DNA from: G963422745 sp965214285
GTDB lineage: Bacteria > Actinomycetota > Acidimicrobiia > Acidimicrobiales > Aldehydirespiratoraceae
Direction: 5' to 3'
NCBI GenBank assembly: GCA_965214285.1
Contig: OZ243946.1
Coordinates: forward strand, 1,798,001 to 1,862,000
Length of the DNA: 64,000 nt
Every line of letters starts with the position of its first letter. Positions within the stretch are counted from its first letter, which is position 1. Shown in pieces: positions 1 through 7,217 of this stretch. A model generated the notes under the pieces. The model ran no database searches, had not been told where the DNA came from, and was given only the letters and a program-made list of their open reading frames with translations. Both the position numbers and the translations under genes were made by a program.

Positions 1-1385
1 TCGCCGAGCTGCGAGCCGCGGGCGTCAACGTGCACGAGTCGCCCTGCCTGGGCCAGTGCGAGCGCCCGCCGGCGAGCTTCGTGCAGGGCGTCGGCGGCCC
101 GGACCGGGTGGACGCCGACGACGACCCGCCGGCGATTCACCAGGCAGGCGACCCCTCGCTGCGGCTGCTGCGCCGCATCGGCGTGGCCGACCCCGAGTCG
201 CTTGATTCCTACCGCGCCCACGACGGCTACGAGGCGCTCGCCGCGGCCGTCGCCATGGGCCCCGAGGCCGTGTGCGCCGCGGTGGCCGACTCGGGCCTGT
301 CGGGGCGAGGCGGCGCAGCCTTCCCGACCGGCGTGAAGTGGCGGGCCGTGGCCGCCGAGCAGGGCCGAGCGAAGCACGTCGTCGCCAACTGCGACGAGTC
401 CGAGCCCGGCACCTTCAAGGACCGCCTGCTGATGGAGAACGACCCGTTCGCGGTGATCGAGGCGCTCACGATCGCGGGCTTCGCCACCGGCGCCGAAAAC
501 GGCTGGATCTACATCCGCGGCGAGTACCCGCTGGCCACCCGGCGCCTGCACAACGCCATCGACCAGGCCCGCCGGGCCGGTCTGCTGGGGCCGGATGCGG
601 CAGGCTCGGGCCACGCCTTCGACATCGAGATCCGGCGCGGCGCGGGCGCCTACATCTGCGGCGAGGAGACCGCCCTGTTCGCGTCGCTTGAGGGATTCAG
701 AGGCGAGCCGCGCTCCAAGCCGCCGTTCCCCACCACCCACGGCCTGTTCCGCGAGCCGACCGCCATCAACAACCCCGAGACCCTCGTCAACGTGCTCGAC
801 ATCATGGCCATCGGCGCCGACGGCTACCGCAGCCGCGGCACCGAGCGCTCGCCGGGCACCAAGCTGCTGTGCCTGAGCGGCCGGGTCGCCCGCCCGGGGC
901 TGTATGAGGTCGAGTTCGGCACCACCCTCGGCGAGGTGCTCGAGCTCGCCGGCGGCATCACCGGCAACGGCGAGCTGGCGGCGGTGCTGATGGGCGGCGC
1001 GGCCGGCTCTTTCGTCGGCCCGGATCACCTCGACATGCCGCTCACACTCGAGGACGCCCGCGAGCGCGGCACCACTCTGGGCTCGGGCGTGGTGATGGCG
1101 TTCACCACCGAGATCGACATGCTCGACGTGCTGGTGCGCATCGCCGAGTTCTTCCGAGACGAGTCGTGCGGGCAGTGCGTGCCCTGCCGGGTCGGCACCG
1201 TCCGCCAGCACGAGACGATGGTGCAGCTTCAGCGCAGAGGGTCGATCAGCCCGCAACGGCGCGGCCTCATCGACGACATCTCCAAGGTGATGGGCGACGC
1301 CTCGATCTGCGGCCTGGGCCATACTGCTGCCTCGGCAATCGATTCCGCCATCCGGCTGGGCCTGGTCCCGGAGGTGAGCTCATGA
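1..1385 (+). CDS. NuoE/NuoF-type diaphorase subunit of an NAD-linked formate dehydrogenase (5' partial)
   Basis: The reading frame is already open at the window edge, so the true start lies upstream. The first residues (CLGQCERPP) look like the end of a NuoE-type thioredoxin-like [2Fe-2S] domain, so this appears to be a NuoE-NuoF fusion as in FdsB-type subunits. The rest is a NuoF/51-kDa module: the FMN loop GRGGAAFPTGVKW, the NADH-binding stretch GAGAYICGEETAL, an SLBB-like segment, and a C-terminal [4Fe-4S] site ESCGQCVPCRVGT with a later Cys (SICGLGH). It would pass electrons between NAD(H) and the ferredoxin-like subunit that follows. Its stop overlaps the next ATG (ATGA), so the two are translationally coupled. 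Formate dehydrogenase is preferred over complex I because of the partner's sequence; a hydrogenase diaphorase is less likely. Confidence 0.85.
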   Translation, partial: AELRAAGVNVHESPCLGQCERPPASFVQGVGGPDRVDADDDPPAIHQAGDPSLRLLRRIGVADPESLDSYRAHDGYEALAAAVAMGPEAVCAAVADSGLSGRGGAAFPTGVKWRAVAAEQGRAKHVVANCDESEPGTFKDRLLMENDPFAVIEALTIAGFATGAENGWIYIRGEYPLATRRLHNAIDQARRAGLLGPDAAGSGHAFDIEIRRGAGAYICGEETALFASLEGFRGEPRSKPPFPTTHGLFREPTAINNPETLVNVLDIMAIGADGYRSRGTERSPGTKLLCLSGRVARPGLYEVEFGTTLGEVLELAGGITGNGELAAVLMGGAAGSFVGPDHLDMPLTLEDARERGTTLGSGVVMAFTTEIDMLDVLVRIAEFFRDESCGQCVPCRVGTVRQHETMVQLQRRGSISPQRRGLIDDISKVMGDASICGLGHTAASAIDSAIRLGLVPEVSS

Positions 1386-2284
1386 CCATTCCTGCGACGG
1401 CTGCGCCCGTTTCCGAGACGGCGGTGTCGGTGCGCAGCGTGTCGCTCACCATCGACGGCCAGACGGTGGAGGTCCCCGAGGGCACCTCGATCCACAAGGC
1501 CTGCGAGGCGGCCGGGATCGCCACGCCGACGCTGTGCTGGGCCGAGAACCTGACGCCCGTGAACGTCTGCCGGGTGTGCGTGGTGGAGGTGGAGAACAGC
1601 CGGGTGCTTGTGCCGTCGTGCGCCCGTGCCGCCGAGGACGACATGGTGGTGCACACCGACTCCGAGCGGGTCCGCCACAGCCGCAAGATGGTGCTGGAGT
1701 TCCTCGGCTCGGGCGTCGACCTGAGCCAGGCCGACGAGCTGGCGCCCTGGATGGAGCACTACGGCTGCGACCCGGACCGCTACGACCAACACGGCCTGGC
1801 TGCCCAGCGCATGGACGAGGCCCCCAAGGTGCAGGACAACCTCTACATCCGCGACTACGACCGCTGCGTGCTCTGCTACAAGTGCGTGGAGGCCTGCGGC
1901 GACGACGCCCAGCACACCTACGCCATCGCCGTGAGCGGCCGCGGCTTCGACGCCCGGATCTCCACCGAGTTCGACGCCGTCCTGCCGGAGTCGGCTTGCG
2001 TGTACTGCGGCAACTGCATCGGCGTCTGCCCGACCGGGGCGATCCAGTTCAAGACCGAGTTCGACATGCGCAACGCCGGCGACTGGCGCCCCGAGGACCA
2101 GGACGTCACCCGCACCGTGTGCTCCTACTGCGGGGTGGGCTGCAACCTGGATCTGCACACCCAGGACAACCGCATCGTCAAGGTCACCTCGCCCGACGAC
2201 CACTCCGTGAGCAGCGGCATGCTCTGCATCAAAGGCCGCTTCGGCTGGCAGTACGTGCACCCCGAAGAGCAGGCACAGCCCTAG
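1382..2284 (+). CDS. FdsA-like formate dehydrogenase N-terminal iron-sulfur module, lacking the catalytic domain
   Basis: 300 aa. The ATG at 1382 overlaps the upstream stop. In order: a plant-type [2Fe-2S] domain (TLCWAENLTPVNVCRVC, about residues 45-60), a His/Cys-ligated cluster region, a two-[4Fe-4S] ferredoxin region (CVLCYKCVEACGD and CVYCGNCIGVCPTGAI), then the Fe4S4 entry domain of bis-MGD enzymes (VCSYCGVGCNLDLHTQDNRI ... GMLCIKGRFGWQYVH). In FdsA the molybdenum catalytic domain of roughly 600 residues follows GRFG. Here a TAG stop comes a dozen residues later, and the next genes downstream are unrelated and on the other strand. Either the catalytic subunit is a separate gene outside the window or this is a truncation. 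The reading frame looks healthy up to the stop. Confidence 0.82.
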   Translation: MTIPATAAPVSETAVSVRSVSLTIDGQTVEVPEGTSIHKACEAAGIATPTLCWAENLTPVNVCRVCVVEVENSRVLVPSCARAAEDDMVVHTDSERVRHSRKMVLEFLGSGVDLSQADELAPWMEHYGCDPDRYDQHGLAAQRMDEAPKVQDNLYIRDYDRCVLCYKCVEACGDDAQHTYAIAVSGRGFDARISTEFDAVLPESACVYCGNCIGVCPTGAIQFKTEFDMRNAGDWRPEDQDVTRTVCSYCGVGCNLDLHTQDNRIVKVTSPDDHSVSSGMLCIKGRFGWQYVHPEEQAQP

Positions 2285-2346
2285 GCCCGGACCCAGTCCT
2301 AGGCCCACAGGCGCGGCCCGGCCGCGGCTACTGCGACCTGAGGCGG

Positions 2347-3444
2347 CTACTGCGACTTGAGGTCGTCGAGCAGCGACTGACGGGGCTGCAGCGCCGCCAG
2401 CAGCGGCAACAGCAGCAGCACGGCGCCCAGCGTGAGCAGCTGGGTGTCGACGGCGAGCCGATGAACGAGCGGGTAGTGCGGATGGCCGCCTGCGTTGTGC
2501 CACTGCAGGGCGAGCGCCGAGCACACGATCCCCGGCACGATCACCGTGAGGGCGACCTCGGTCAGCGACATCAGATAGGCCTCGGCGCGGGTGAGCCCGA
2601 CCGTCACGTACACCGCCTGCTCGCCCTTGCGGCTGTGCAGGATCATCACATACAGCAGGGCCAGAAGCCCGATGGCGCCCGCCGGGCCCCATTGCGACCA
2701 GCGCCCGGCGAACTCGCCCGAAGGGTCCCTGGTGAGGGCGCTGTCGCGGATCACCGGCCTCACCTGCGGCTGGAAGAGGCCTGCGAGCGACGCCTCGAGG
2801 TGCGCCGTGTGCTCGGCCTCGACGGGCTCGTCGAACTCCACCCAGCACTGGTCGATCCCGTCGTGGACAGCGAGCGGCTCGATCAGCCAGTTCGCCGCCG
2901 GGGCGAACGGGCGGCCGTCGCCGAGCACCGAGCCGACGCGCAGCAACCTGTCCGGCATCGCTTCGAGGCGGAGCGCGTCGCCTTCGAGCATGCCGACGCG
3001 CGCGGCGAGCTGCGAGCCAGCGGCCACGCCCTCCAGCGGCACGGCCGAGTCGGGAAACCAGATCCCCCATGCGGCCTCGTCGAGCCCGGCCAGCCTGGTC
3101 CCCACCCCTGGATAGCTGGCCAGCGACTGCTGCCGGGGATGGCGCAGCCCGCCCGCCGCTGCGACTCCGGAATGGGATGCCAAGGCGGTGCACGCCGTTC
3201 GCAACAGCGGCTGCTCGTTGGCGAAGCCGGTCTCGGCCACGAGGATGCCGCGGCCCTGCCACATCTGCTCGCGCCGGAAGCTCTCGATGTCCTCGACGAC
3301 GATCAGCTCGCTGAGCAGCATGACCGCGAACAGCACGCCGCTGGCCGCAGCCAGCAGCGAGGCGCGCACCGGCGAGGCCAGCGACCGCCTGACGGCCTCG
3401 CTGCAAAGAGCCGGCAGCCGCCAGTGGTCAGCGTCGGGTCTCAT
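2347..3444 (-). CDS. FtsX/MacB-like ABC transporter permease
   Basis: 365 aa. One transmembrane segment near residues 27-48, a large extracytoplasmic domain (about 50-250), then three hydrophobic segments (about 252-270, 290-310 and 335-355). This is the FtsX/MacB topology of mechanotransmitting ABC systems rather than a solute importer. It sits downstream of its ATPase (3506-4138) and a single-pass adaptor (4129-5214) on the same strand, so the three probably form one exporter or envelope-stress complex. The start codon lies inside the first of three 26-bp tandem repeats that fill the gap to the ATPase gene. A second, divergent module of the same three parts lies at 31.5-34.9 kb. The substrate is unknown. 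Confidence 0.75.
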   Translation of the reverse strand: MRPDADHWRLPALCSEAVRRSLASPVRASLLAAASGVLFAVMLLSELIVVEDIESFRREQMWQGRGILVAETGFANEQPLLRTACTALASHSGVAAAGGLRHPRQQSLASYPGVGTRLAGLDEAAWGIWFPDSAVPLEGVAAGSQLAARVGMLEGDALRLEAMPDRLLRVGSVLGDGRPFAPAANWLIEPLAVHDGIDQCWVEFDEPVEAEHTAHLEASLAGLFQPQVRPVIRDSALTRDPSGEFAGRWSQWGPAGAIGLLALLYVMILHSRKGEQAVYVTVGLTRAEAYLMSLTEVALTVIVPGIVCSALALQWHNAGGHPHYPLVHRLAVDTQLLTLGAVLLLLPLLAALQPRQSLLDDLKSQ

Positions 3445-3512
3445 GGCCGGGTCTCACGGAGAGGTCTCATGGCCGGGTCTCATGCAGAGGTCTCATGGCC
3501 GGGCCTCACAGG
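3437..3512. repeat. Three 26-bp tandem repeats spanning the ATPase/permease junction
   Basis: Three units begin at 3437, 3463 and 3489, each starting GGTCTCATGGCCGGG and differing at a few positions. On the minus strand each unit contains an ATGAGACC. The permease ATG is in the first unit, and the ATPase stop lies in the third. Tandem growth of this unit would lengthen the intergenic spacer and could alter translational coupling. Confidence 0.85.
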
Positions 3513-4138
3513 CGGATGACCGAATCGCACATGGAGACGATCTCGAGGTCGTGGGTGGCGATCAGCAGCGTTGCGTCGAACTGGGCGGCCGCGTCGAGGA
3601 AGGCCCGGATGACCGTCACCGAGGTGGCGCTGTCGAGCTGTCCGGTCGGCTCGTCCGCGAGCAGCAGCCGGGGCCGCGAGGCGATGGCACGAGCGATGCA
3701 GACGCGCTGCAGCTGCCCTCCCGACATCTGCTCCGCCTTGCGGTCGGCGAACTCCGCGAGGCCGACAGCAGCGAGGCTCTCGACGGCCACGGCCTCGGCA
3801 CGGCTGCGCCGCTCGCCCTGAGCCAGCACGGCCACCCCGACATTGTCGACGGCGGTGCGCGAGCTCAGCGACCGCAGGTTCTGGTGAACCCAGCCCACCC
3901 GGCTGGAGGAATGGCGCCGCCAGCGGCTCGTCGACATGGTTACGCCTGCCACTCTCACGGTGCCGGCATCGGGTCTCAGCAGGCCCCCGACCAGAGCCAG
4001 CAGGGTCGACTTGCCGACCCCCGAAGGCCCCACCACCGCCGCGGACTCTGCTTGGGCCAACGACATCGAGAAATCCGAGAAGATCTGCCGCGTCGTCCCC
4101 GGATACGCATAGGACAGCCCCTCGACCTCTAGGGACAA
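3506..4138 (-). CDS. ABC transporter ATP-binding protein (MacB/LolD type)
   Basis: 210 aa. Walker A is GPSGVGKST, the ABC signature MSGGQLQR, and Walker B LLLADEPTGQLD, followed by the ATHD switch histidine. The EPTGQLD form and the short length match the LolD/MacB ATPases that pair with FtsX-like permeases. It overlaps the adaptor gene upstream by 10 nt (4129-4138), indicating tight co-translation, and is separated from the permease by tandem repeats. It should power the neighbouring permease at the cytoplasmic membrane. Confidence 0.88.
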   Translation of the reverse strand: MSLEVEGLSYAYPGTTRQIFSDFSMSLAQAESAAVVGPSGVGKSTLLALVGGLLRPDAGTVRVAGVTMSTSRWRRHSSSRVGWVHQNLRSLSSRTAVDNVGVAVLAQGERRSRAEAVAVESLAAVGLAEFADRKAEQMSGGQLQRVCIARAIASRPRLLLADEPTGQLDSATSVTVIRAFLDAAAQFDATLLIATHDLEIVSMCDSVIRL

Positions 4139-5214
4139 TACGGATCCTCCAGCACCGCCGCGGGGTTGAACAGCACCTCCCGGTCAGCCAGCTCGGGCAT
4201 GCCGGCGATGACGACGCTGGCGCCGGGGGCGTCCTCGGGCGTCACCGCCAGCGCCGTCCACGGCTCGCCGTCGCCGCTGCGCACGAACACGCACAGCGTC
4301 GTCCCGTCGATCGAGCCCCGCAGGCTCGTCGCTGGCACGCTCAGCACCTCCCGGTCGACCGTCGAGTCTCCGTCGATGGTGAACGAGTAGCTACCCTCGG
4401 CCCCGAGATCGATCGTCTCGGCCCCGTCGGCGGCCTCCAGCAGCCCGGTCAGGGCGTCGTCGGCGATGGCGCCGTCTTGCGCGGACAGCTCGTGGCCCCG
4501 GATCCCGTCGTCGAGGACGACCAGCAGCCAGCTGCCGTCGAGACGTGCGCTCGTGCCCTCGGACTCCAGCGAATAGCCGACGATGCCGAAGTCCGACTCG
4601 ATGATCGTGGCAGCCAGCCCAGGCGCGGCTTCGCCCACAGCCAGGCCCAGCCCGGCAACGGCGAACTCCTCGGCCGTCGGCAGCCAGATCAGCCAGGCCG
4701 GATCGAAGAATCGGGTCCTGGAGTCGCCGCCGAGCTCTGCGGCGAGGCTGCGCACGGCCACCGTGGTCCGGTACAGGAACCGGTCGGGGCTGCTCGGCAT
4801 CTCCGCGAGATGGCCCCAGCGGACCAGCAGCTCGTGGAGCTGTTCGACGTCGGCGCCTCTGTCGTAAGACGTCAGCGCCCGGTGGAACGGGAACTCCGTC
4901 AGCGCCGCCCTTCGCAGGATCCCGTCGATCGTCACGACGTCGGCGCCGTCGCCGAGAGTGTCGCCCGGCGCCAGGTGGACGGCGGTGACGAGGCCGTTCC
5001 AGGAGGGTGCCTTCACCTGCACGGACCGGCCTGTCTGCACCGTGAGGACGCCCGAGAAGGAGTCCTGCACCGCCACCTGCGTCGGCTGACCGGCGCGCAC
5101 GGCAGGCACCGGCTCTGCCAGCTCGGCCTCGGTGTCGTCCCTGTCGGCCCACAGCAGCGCCCCGGCGGCGACTGCTGCCAGCACCACCACAACGGCCAGG
5201 ATCGTGCTCTTCAT
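4129..5214 (-). CDS. Membrane-anchored periplasmic adaptor with degenerate peptidoglycan-binding-like region
   Basis: 361 aa. An N-terminal hydrophobic anchor (about residues 4-24) precedes an extracytoplasmic protein. Residues around 40-95 resemble the barrel-sandwich part of HlyD/MacA adaptors. Around 110-160 the pattern RGADVEQLHELLVRWGHL followed by an AVRSLAAELG helix is like a degenerate peptidoglycan-binding domain 1. It is the first gene of the adaptor-ATPase-permease operon and is similar in layout to the larger protein at 33496-34869, where the peptidoglycan-binding domain is clear. The assignment is by architecture and context; no catalytic function is apparent. Confidence 0.62.
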   Translation of the reverse strand: MKSTILAVVVVLAAVAAGALLWADRDDTEAELAEPVPAVRAGQPTQVAVQDSFSGVLTVQTGRSVQVKAPSWNGLVTAVHLAPGDTLGDGADVVTIDGILRRAALTEFPFHRALTSYDRGADVEQLHELLVRWGHLAEMPSSPDRFLYRTTVAVRSLAAELGGDSRTRFFDPAWLIWLPTAEEFAVAGLGLAVGEAAPGLAATIIESDFGIVGYSLESEGTSARLDGSWLLVVLDDGIRGHELSAQDGAIADDALTGLLEAADGAETIDLGAEGSYSFTIDGDSTVDREVLSVPATSLRGSIDGTTLCVFVRSGDGEPWTALAVTPEDAPGASVVIAGMPELADREVLFNPAAVLEDPYCP

Positions 5215-5400
5215 CGCCTCGTCCTATCCGCTGTCGCAGCCGGTCGATGCCGGTGTGATTGCCTTCGTCATGGGTGGCCTCCTGGCTGGTCAGGCCGCGA
5301 CGACGATCGCTGCGAGCTGTCCAACCTGTCTATGGCCGGCACAGCGCCGGATCTCTCACCCGCCGCAGGATTTCTCGGATTCCGGCTTCGGCGGGCTCGC

Positions 5401-5685
5401 TCAGCCGAAGCCGTCGACGATCACCGCCCGGCCGTTCTCGGTGGCCCCGTGGCGGATGCCCACGATCGCCTGGTAGGCGTCGGACTCATACGCGGCGAGG
5501 GCGTCGGCCTTGGTCGGGTACTCGATGACCACGGTCTGGGCGCCGGCTGAGCCTTCCTTGGCGACCGATTCGCGGTCGAGCACCAGCAGCTTGCCGTTCT
5601 CCATGATCGGGGCGGATTGTCGCTGGTACGCCTTGTAGGCGTCGATGTCGACGACGTCGTAGTTGGCGATGAGGTATGCAGTCAT
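5401..5685 (-). CDS. DUF1330 family protein
   Basis: 94 aa, a whole small ferredoxin-like-fold domain of the DUF1330 family. It begins MTAYLIANYDVVD and contains the typical DAYKAYQ segment and the later VVIEYPTKADALAAYESDAY pattern. Cytoplasmic, no signal peptide. The function of the family is not established. It stands alone between the exporter operon and the mutase operon, with a gap of about 50 nt to meaB. Confidence 0.82.
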   Translation of the reverse strand: MTAYLIANYDVVDIDAYKAYQRQSAPIMENGKLLVLDRESVAKEGSAGAQTVVIEYPTKADALAAYESDAYQAIVGIRHGATENGRAVIVDGFG

Positions 5686-5736
5686 GCCGACATCTTCGCA
5701 GACGCCAGGCCCAGCCGCCGATTCGCGCGCCCGGGC

Positions 5737-6726
5737 TCAGCCCGGCTCCAGCACCTCGGCTGCGAGGCGGGCCGCCAGCACGACAGGCGAGGCCCCCGCA
5801 GGGATCTCCAGGCGCCCCAGCGCAGCATCGACCCGCTCAGCGACGGCGGCATTGAGCAGGCTTCGCACCTCGAAGCGCAGCCGCCGCTCCGCCCGCACCG
5901 CTAGCTCCCCGCTGTCCTGGAGATGGCGGCGGTGGGCGAGCGCCGCCTCCCACACGTCGGCCACGCCTGCGCCCTCGGTGGCCGTCGTCGTCAGGATCTC
6001 AGGCCGTCTCCCGATGCGGTCCTCTCGCCCGCTCACGTGGCCCAGGTCCAGCATCAGCTCCAGGTCGCGTCGGGCGTCCGCGGCGCCTGCCCGGTCGGCC
6101 TTGTTGACCACGAAGACGTCGGCCAGCTCCAGCAGCCCGGCCTTGTTGGCCTGCACGGCGTCGCCCCAGCCGGGGTTGACCACGACCACGACGGTGTCGG
6201 CCACCGCCACCACGTCGAGCTCGACCTGGCCGACGCCGACCGTCTCGACGATCACCGGATCGAAGCCGCAGGCATCCAGCAGACGGATGCATCCCGGCAC
6301 CGCCAGGGCGAGCCCGCCGCTGTTGCCGCGGGCGGCCAGCGACCTGATGAAGGCGCGCTGAGCGGCCGTGGCCGCCGAGCTGTCAGCCGACGAGTCAGGC
6401 GGCGGGTCCATGCGGATCCGGTCGCCGAGGATGGCGCCCCCCGACAGCGGCGACGACGGATCGACCGCCAGCACCGCCGGCGTGCGTCCCTGCGCGCAGA
6501 GCACGCCCAGCAAGGCGCCGACGAGCGTCGACTTGCCCGTCCCCGGGGCGCCGCTGACGCCGATCACCTGCGCCGAGCCGGCCGGCGGGTGGCACAGCTC
6601 AGCGATCTCGGAGGCTTCGGGGCCGCCCTGTTCGACGAGCGTCAGCAGCCGCCCGACAGCGCGCCGCTCCCCGCCACGCGCCGCTTCCAGCAAGGCCTCG
6701 GTCCCGGCCGCCGCTGCGGCGCTCAC
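5737..6726 (-). CDS. meaB: MeaB/ArgK-type GTPase chaperone of the B12 mutase
   Basis: 329 aa. G1/Walker A GAPGTGKST at residues 59-67, a DPSSPLSGGAILGDRIRM segment typical of MeaB, VETVGVGQVE (G3 region) and NKAD (G4). MeaB proteins gate cofactor loading and protect adenosylcobalamin-dependent mutases from inactivation. Its start overlaps the end of the B12-binding subunit by 4 nt, so the order large subunit - small subunit - meaB forms a single operon. The same role is served by the fused G domain in IcmF. Confidence is high for family, and context supports the mutase partner directly upstream. Confidence 0.93.
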   Translation of the reverse strand: MSAAAAAGTEALLEAARGGERRAVGRLLTLVEQGGPEASEIAELCHPPAGSAQVIGVSGAPGTGKSTLVGALLGVLCAQGRTPAVLAVDPSSPLSGGAILGDRIRMDPPPDSSADSSAATAAQRAFIRSLAARGNSGGLALAVPGCIRLLDACGFDPVIVETVGVGQVELDVVAVADTVVVVVNPGWGDAVQANKAGLLELADVFVVNKADRAGAADARRDLELMLDLGHVSGREDRIGRRPEILTTTATEGAGVADVWEAALAHRRHLQDSGELAVRAERRLRFEVRSLLNAAVAERVDAALGRLEIPAGASPVVLAARLAAEVLEPG

Positions 6727-7217
6727 CCCTGCACGGCGTTGCGCACGGCCGCGACCACCTCGGCTGCCGACGCGCCCGGCCCCAGCACCGCGGCCACCCC
6801 CGCGTCGAGCAGCTCCGTCTCGTCCTCGGCAGGGATGATCCCGCCCAGGATCAGCGGCACATCGCCGAGGCCCGCTTGGCCCAGCGCGGCGAGCATGTCC
6901 GGGGCCAGGGTCAGATGGCCCGCGTTGTGCATCGACAAGCCGATGGCGTCGGCGTCTTCCTGCTCGGCCACGGCCACGATCGAGTCCGTGGTCTGGCGCA
7001 GGCCCAGGTAGATCACTTCCATGCCCGCGTCGCGCAGGATGCGAGCCACCACCTTCACGCCCCGGTCGTGGCCGTCGAGCCCGAGCTTGGCCAGCACGAT
7101 CCGGATCGGCTGACCCTGCCCGCCGCCCGGCCCTGGCGCCTCGCTGTCCTGCCCGCCGGATCCTGCATCGCCGGGAGCAGGTCCGCCCGGCCCAGGCTCG
7201 CCGTCAGCGTCGGGCAT
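6723..7217 (-). CDS. Cobalamin-binding subunit of an acyl-CoA mutase
   Basis: 164 aa. After a low-complexity Gly/Pro-rich N-terminus (about 35 residues), a single B12-binding domain starts at PIRIVLAKLGLDGHDRG. It carries the DxHxxG motif (DGHDRG) that supplies the lower axial histidine, plus LSMHNAG and the GGIIP loop. It is the small subunit of a two-gene mutase, with the catalytic barrel encoded immediately upstream. Its ATG shares one base with the large-subunit stop (TGATG), and its end overlaps meaB by 4 nt. The disordered N-terminal extension is longer than in typical IcmB/McmB-type proteins. Confidence 0.92.
   Translation of the reverse strand: MPDADGEPGPGGPAPGDAGSGGQDSEAPGPGGGQGQPIRIVLAKLGLDGHDRGVKVVARILRDAGMEVIYLGLRQTTDSIVAVAEQEDADAIGLSMHNAGHLTLAPDMLAALGQAGLGDVPLILGGIIPAEDETELLDAGVAAVLGPGASAAEVVAAVRNAVQG

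Noticed and set aside
2282..2284. Recoded stop in the formate dehydrogenase gene
   Set aside because: The codon is TAG, not TGA, and the sequence after it does not continue FdsA in any frame.
1229..3406. A 725-codon open frame on the minus strand across the formate dehydrogenase and permease genes
   Set aside because: It is antisense to genes with clear domains and is Arg/Ala/Gly-rich in the way expected of GC-rich shadow frames.
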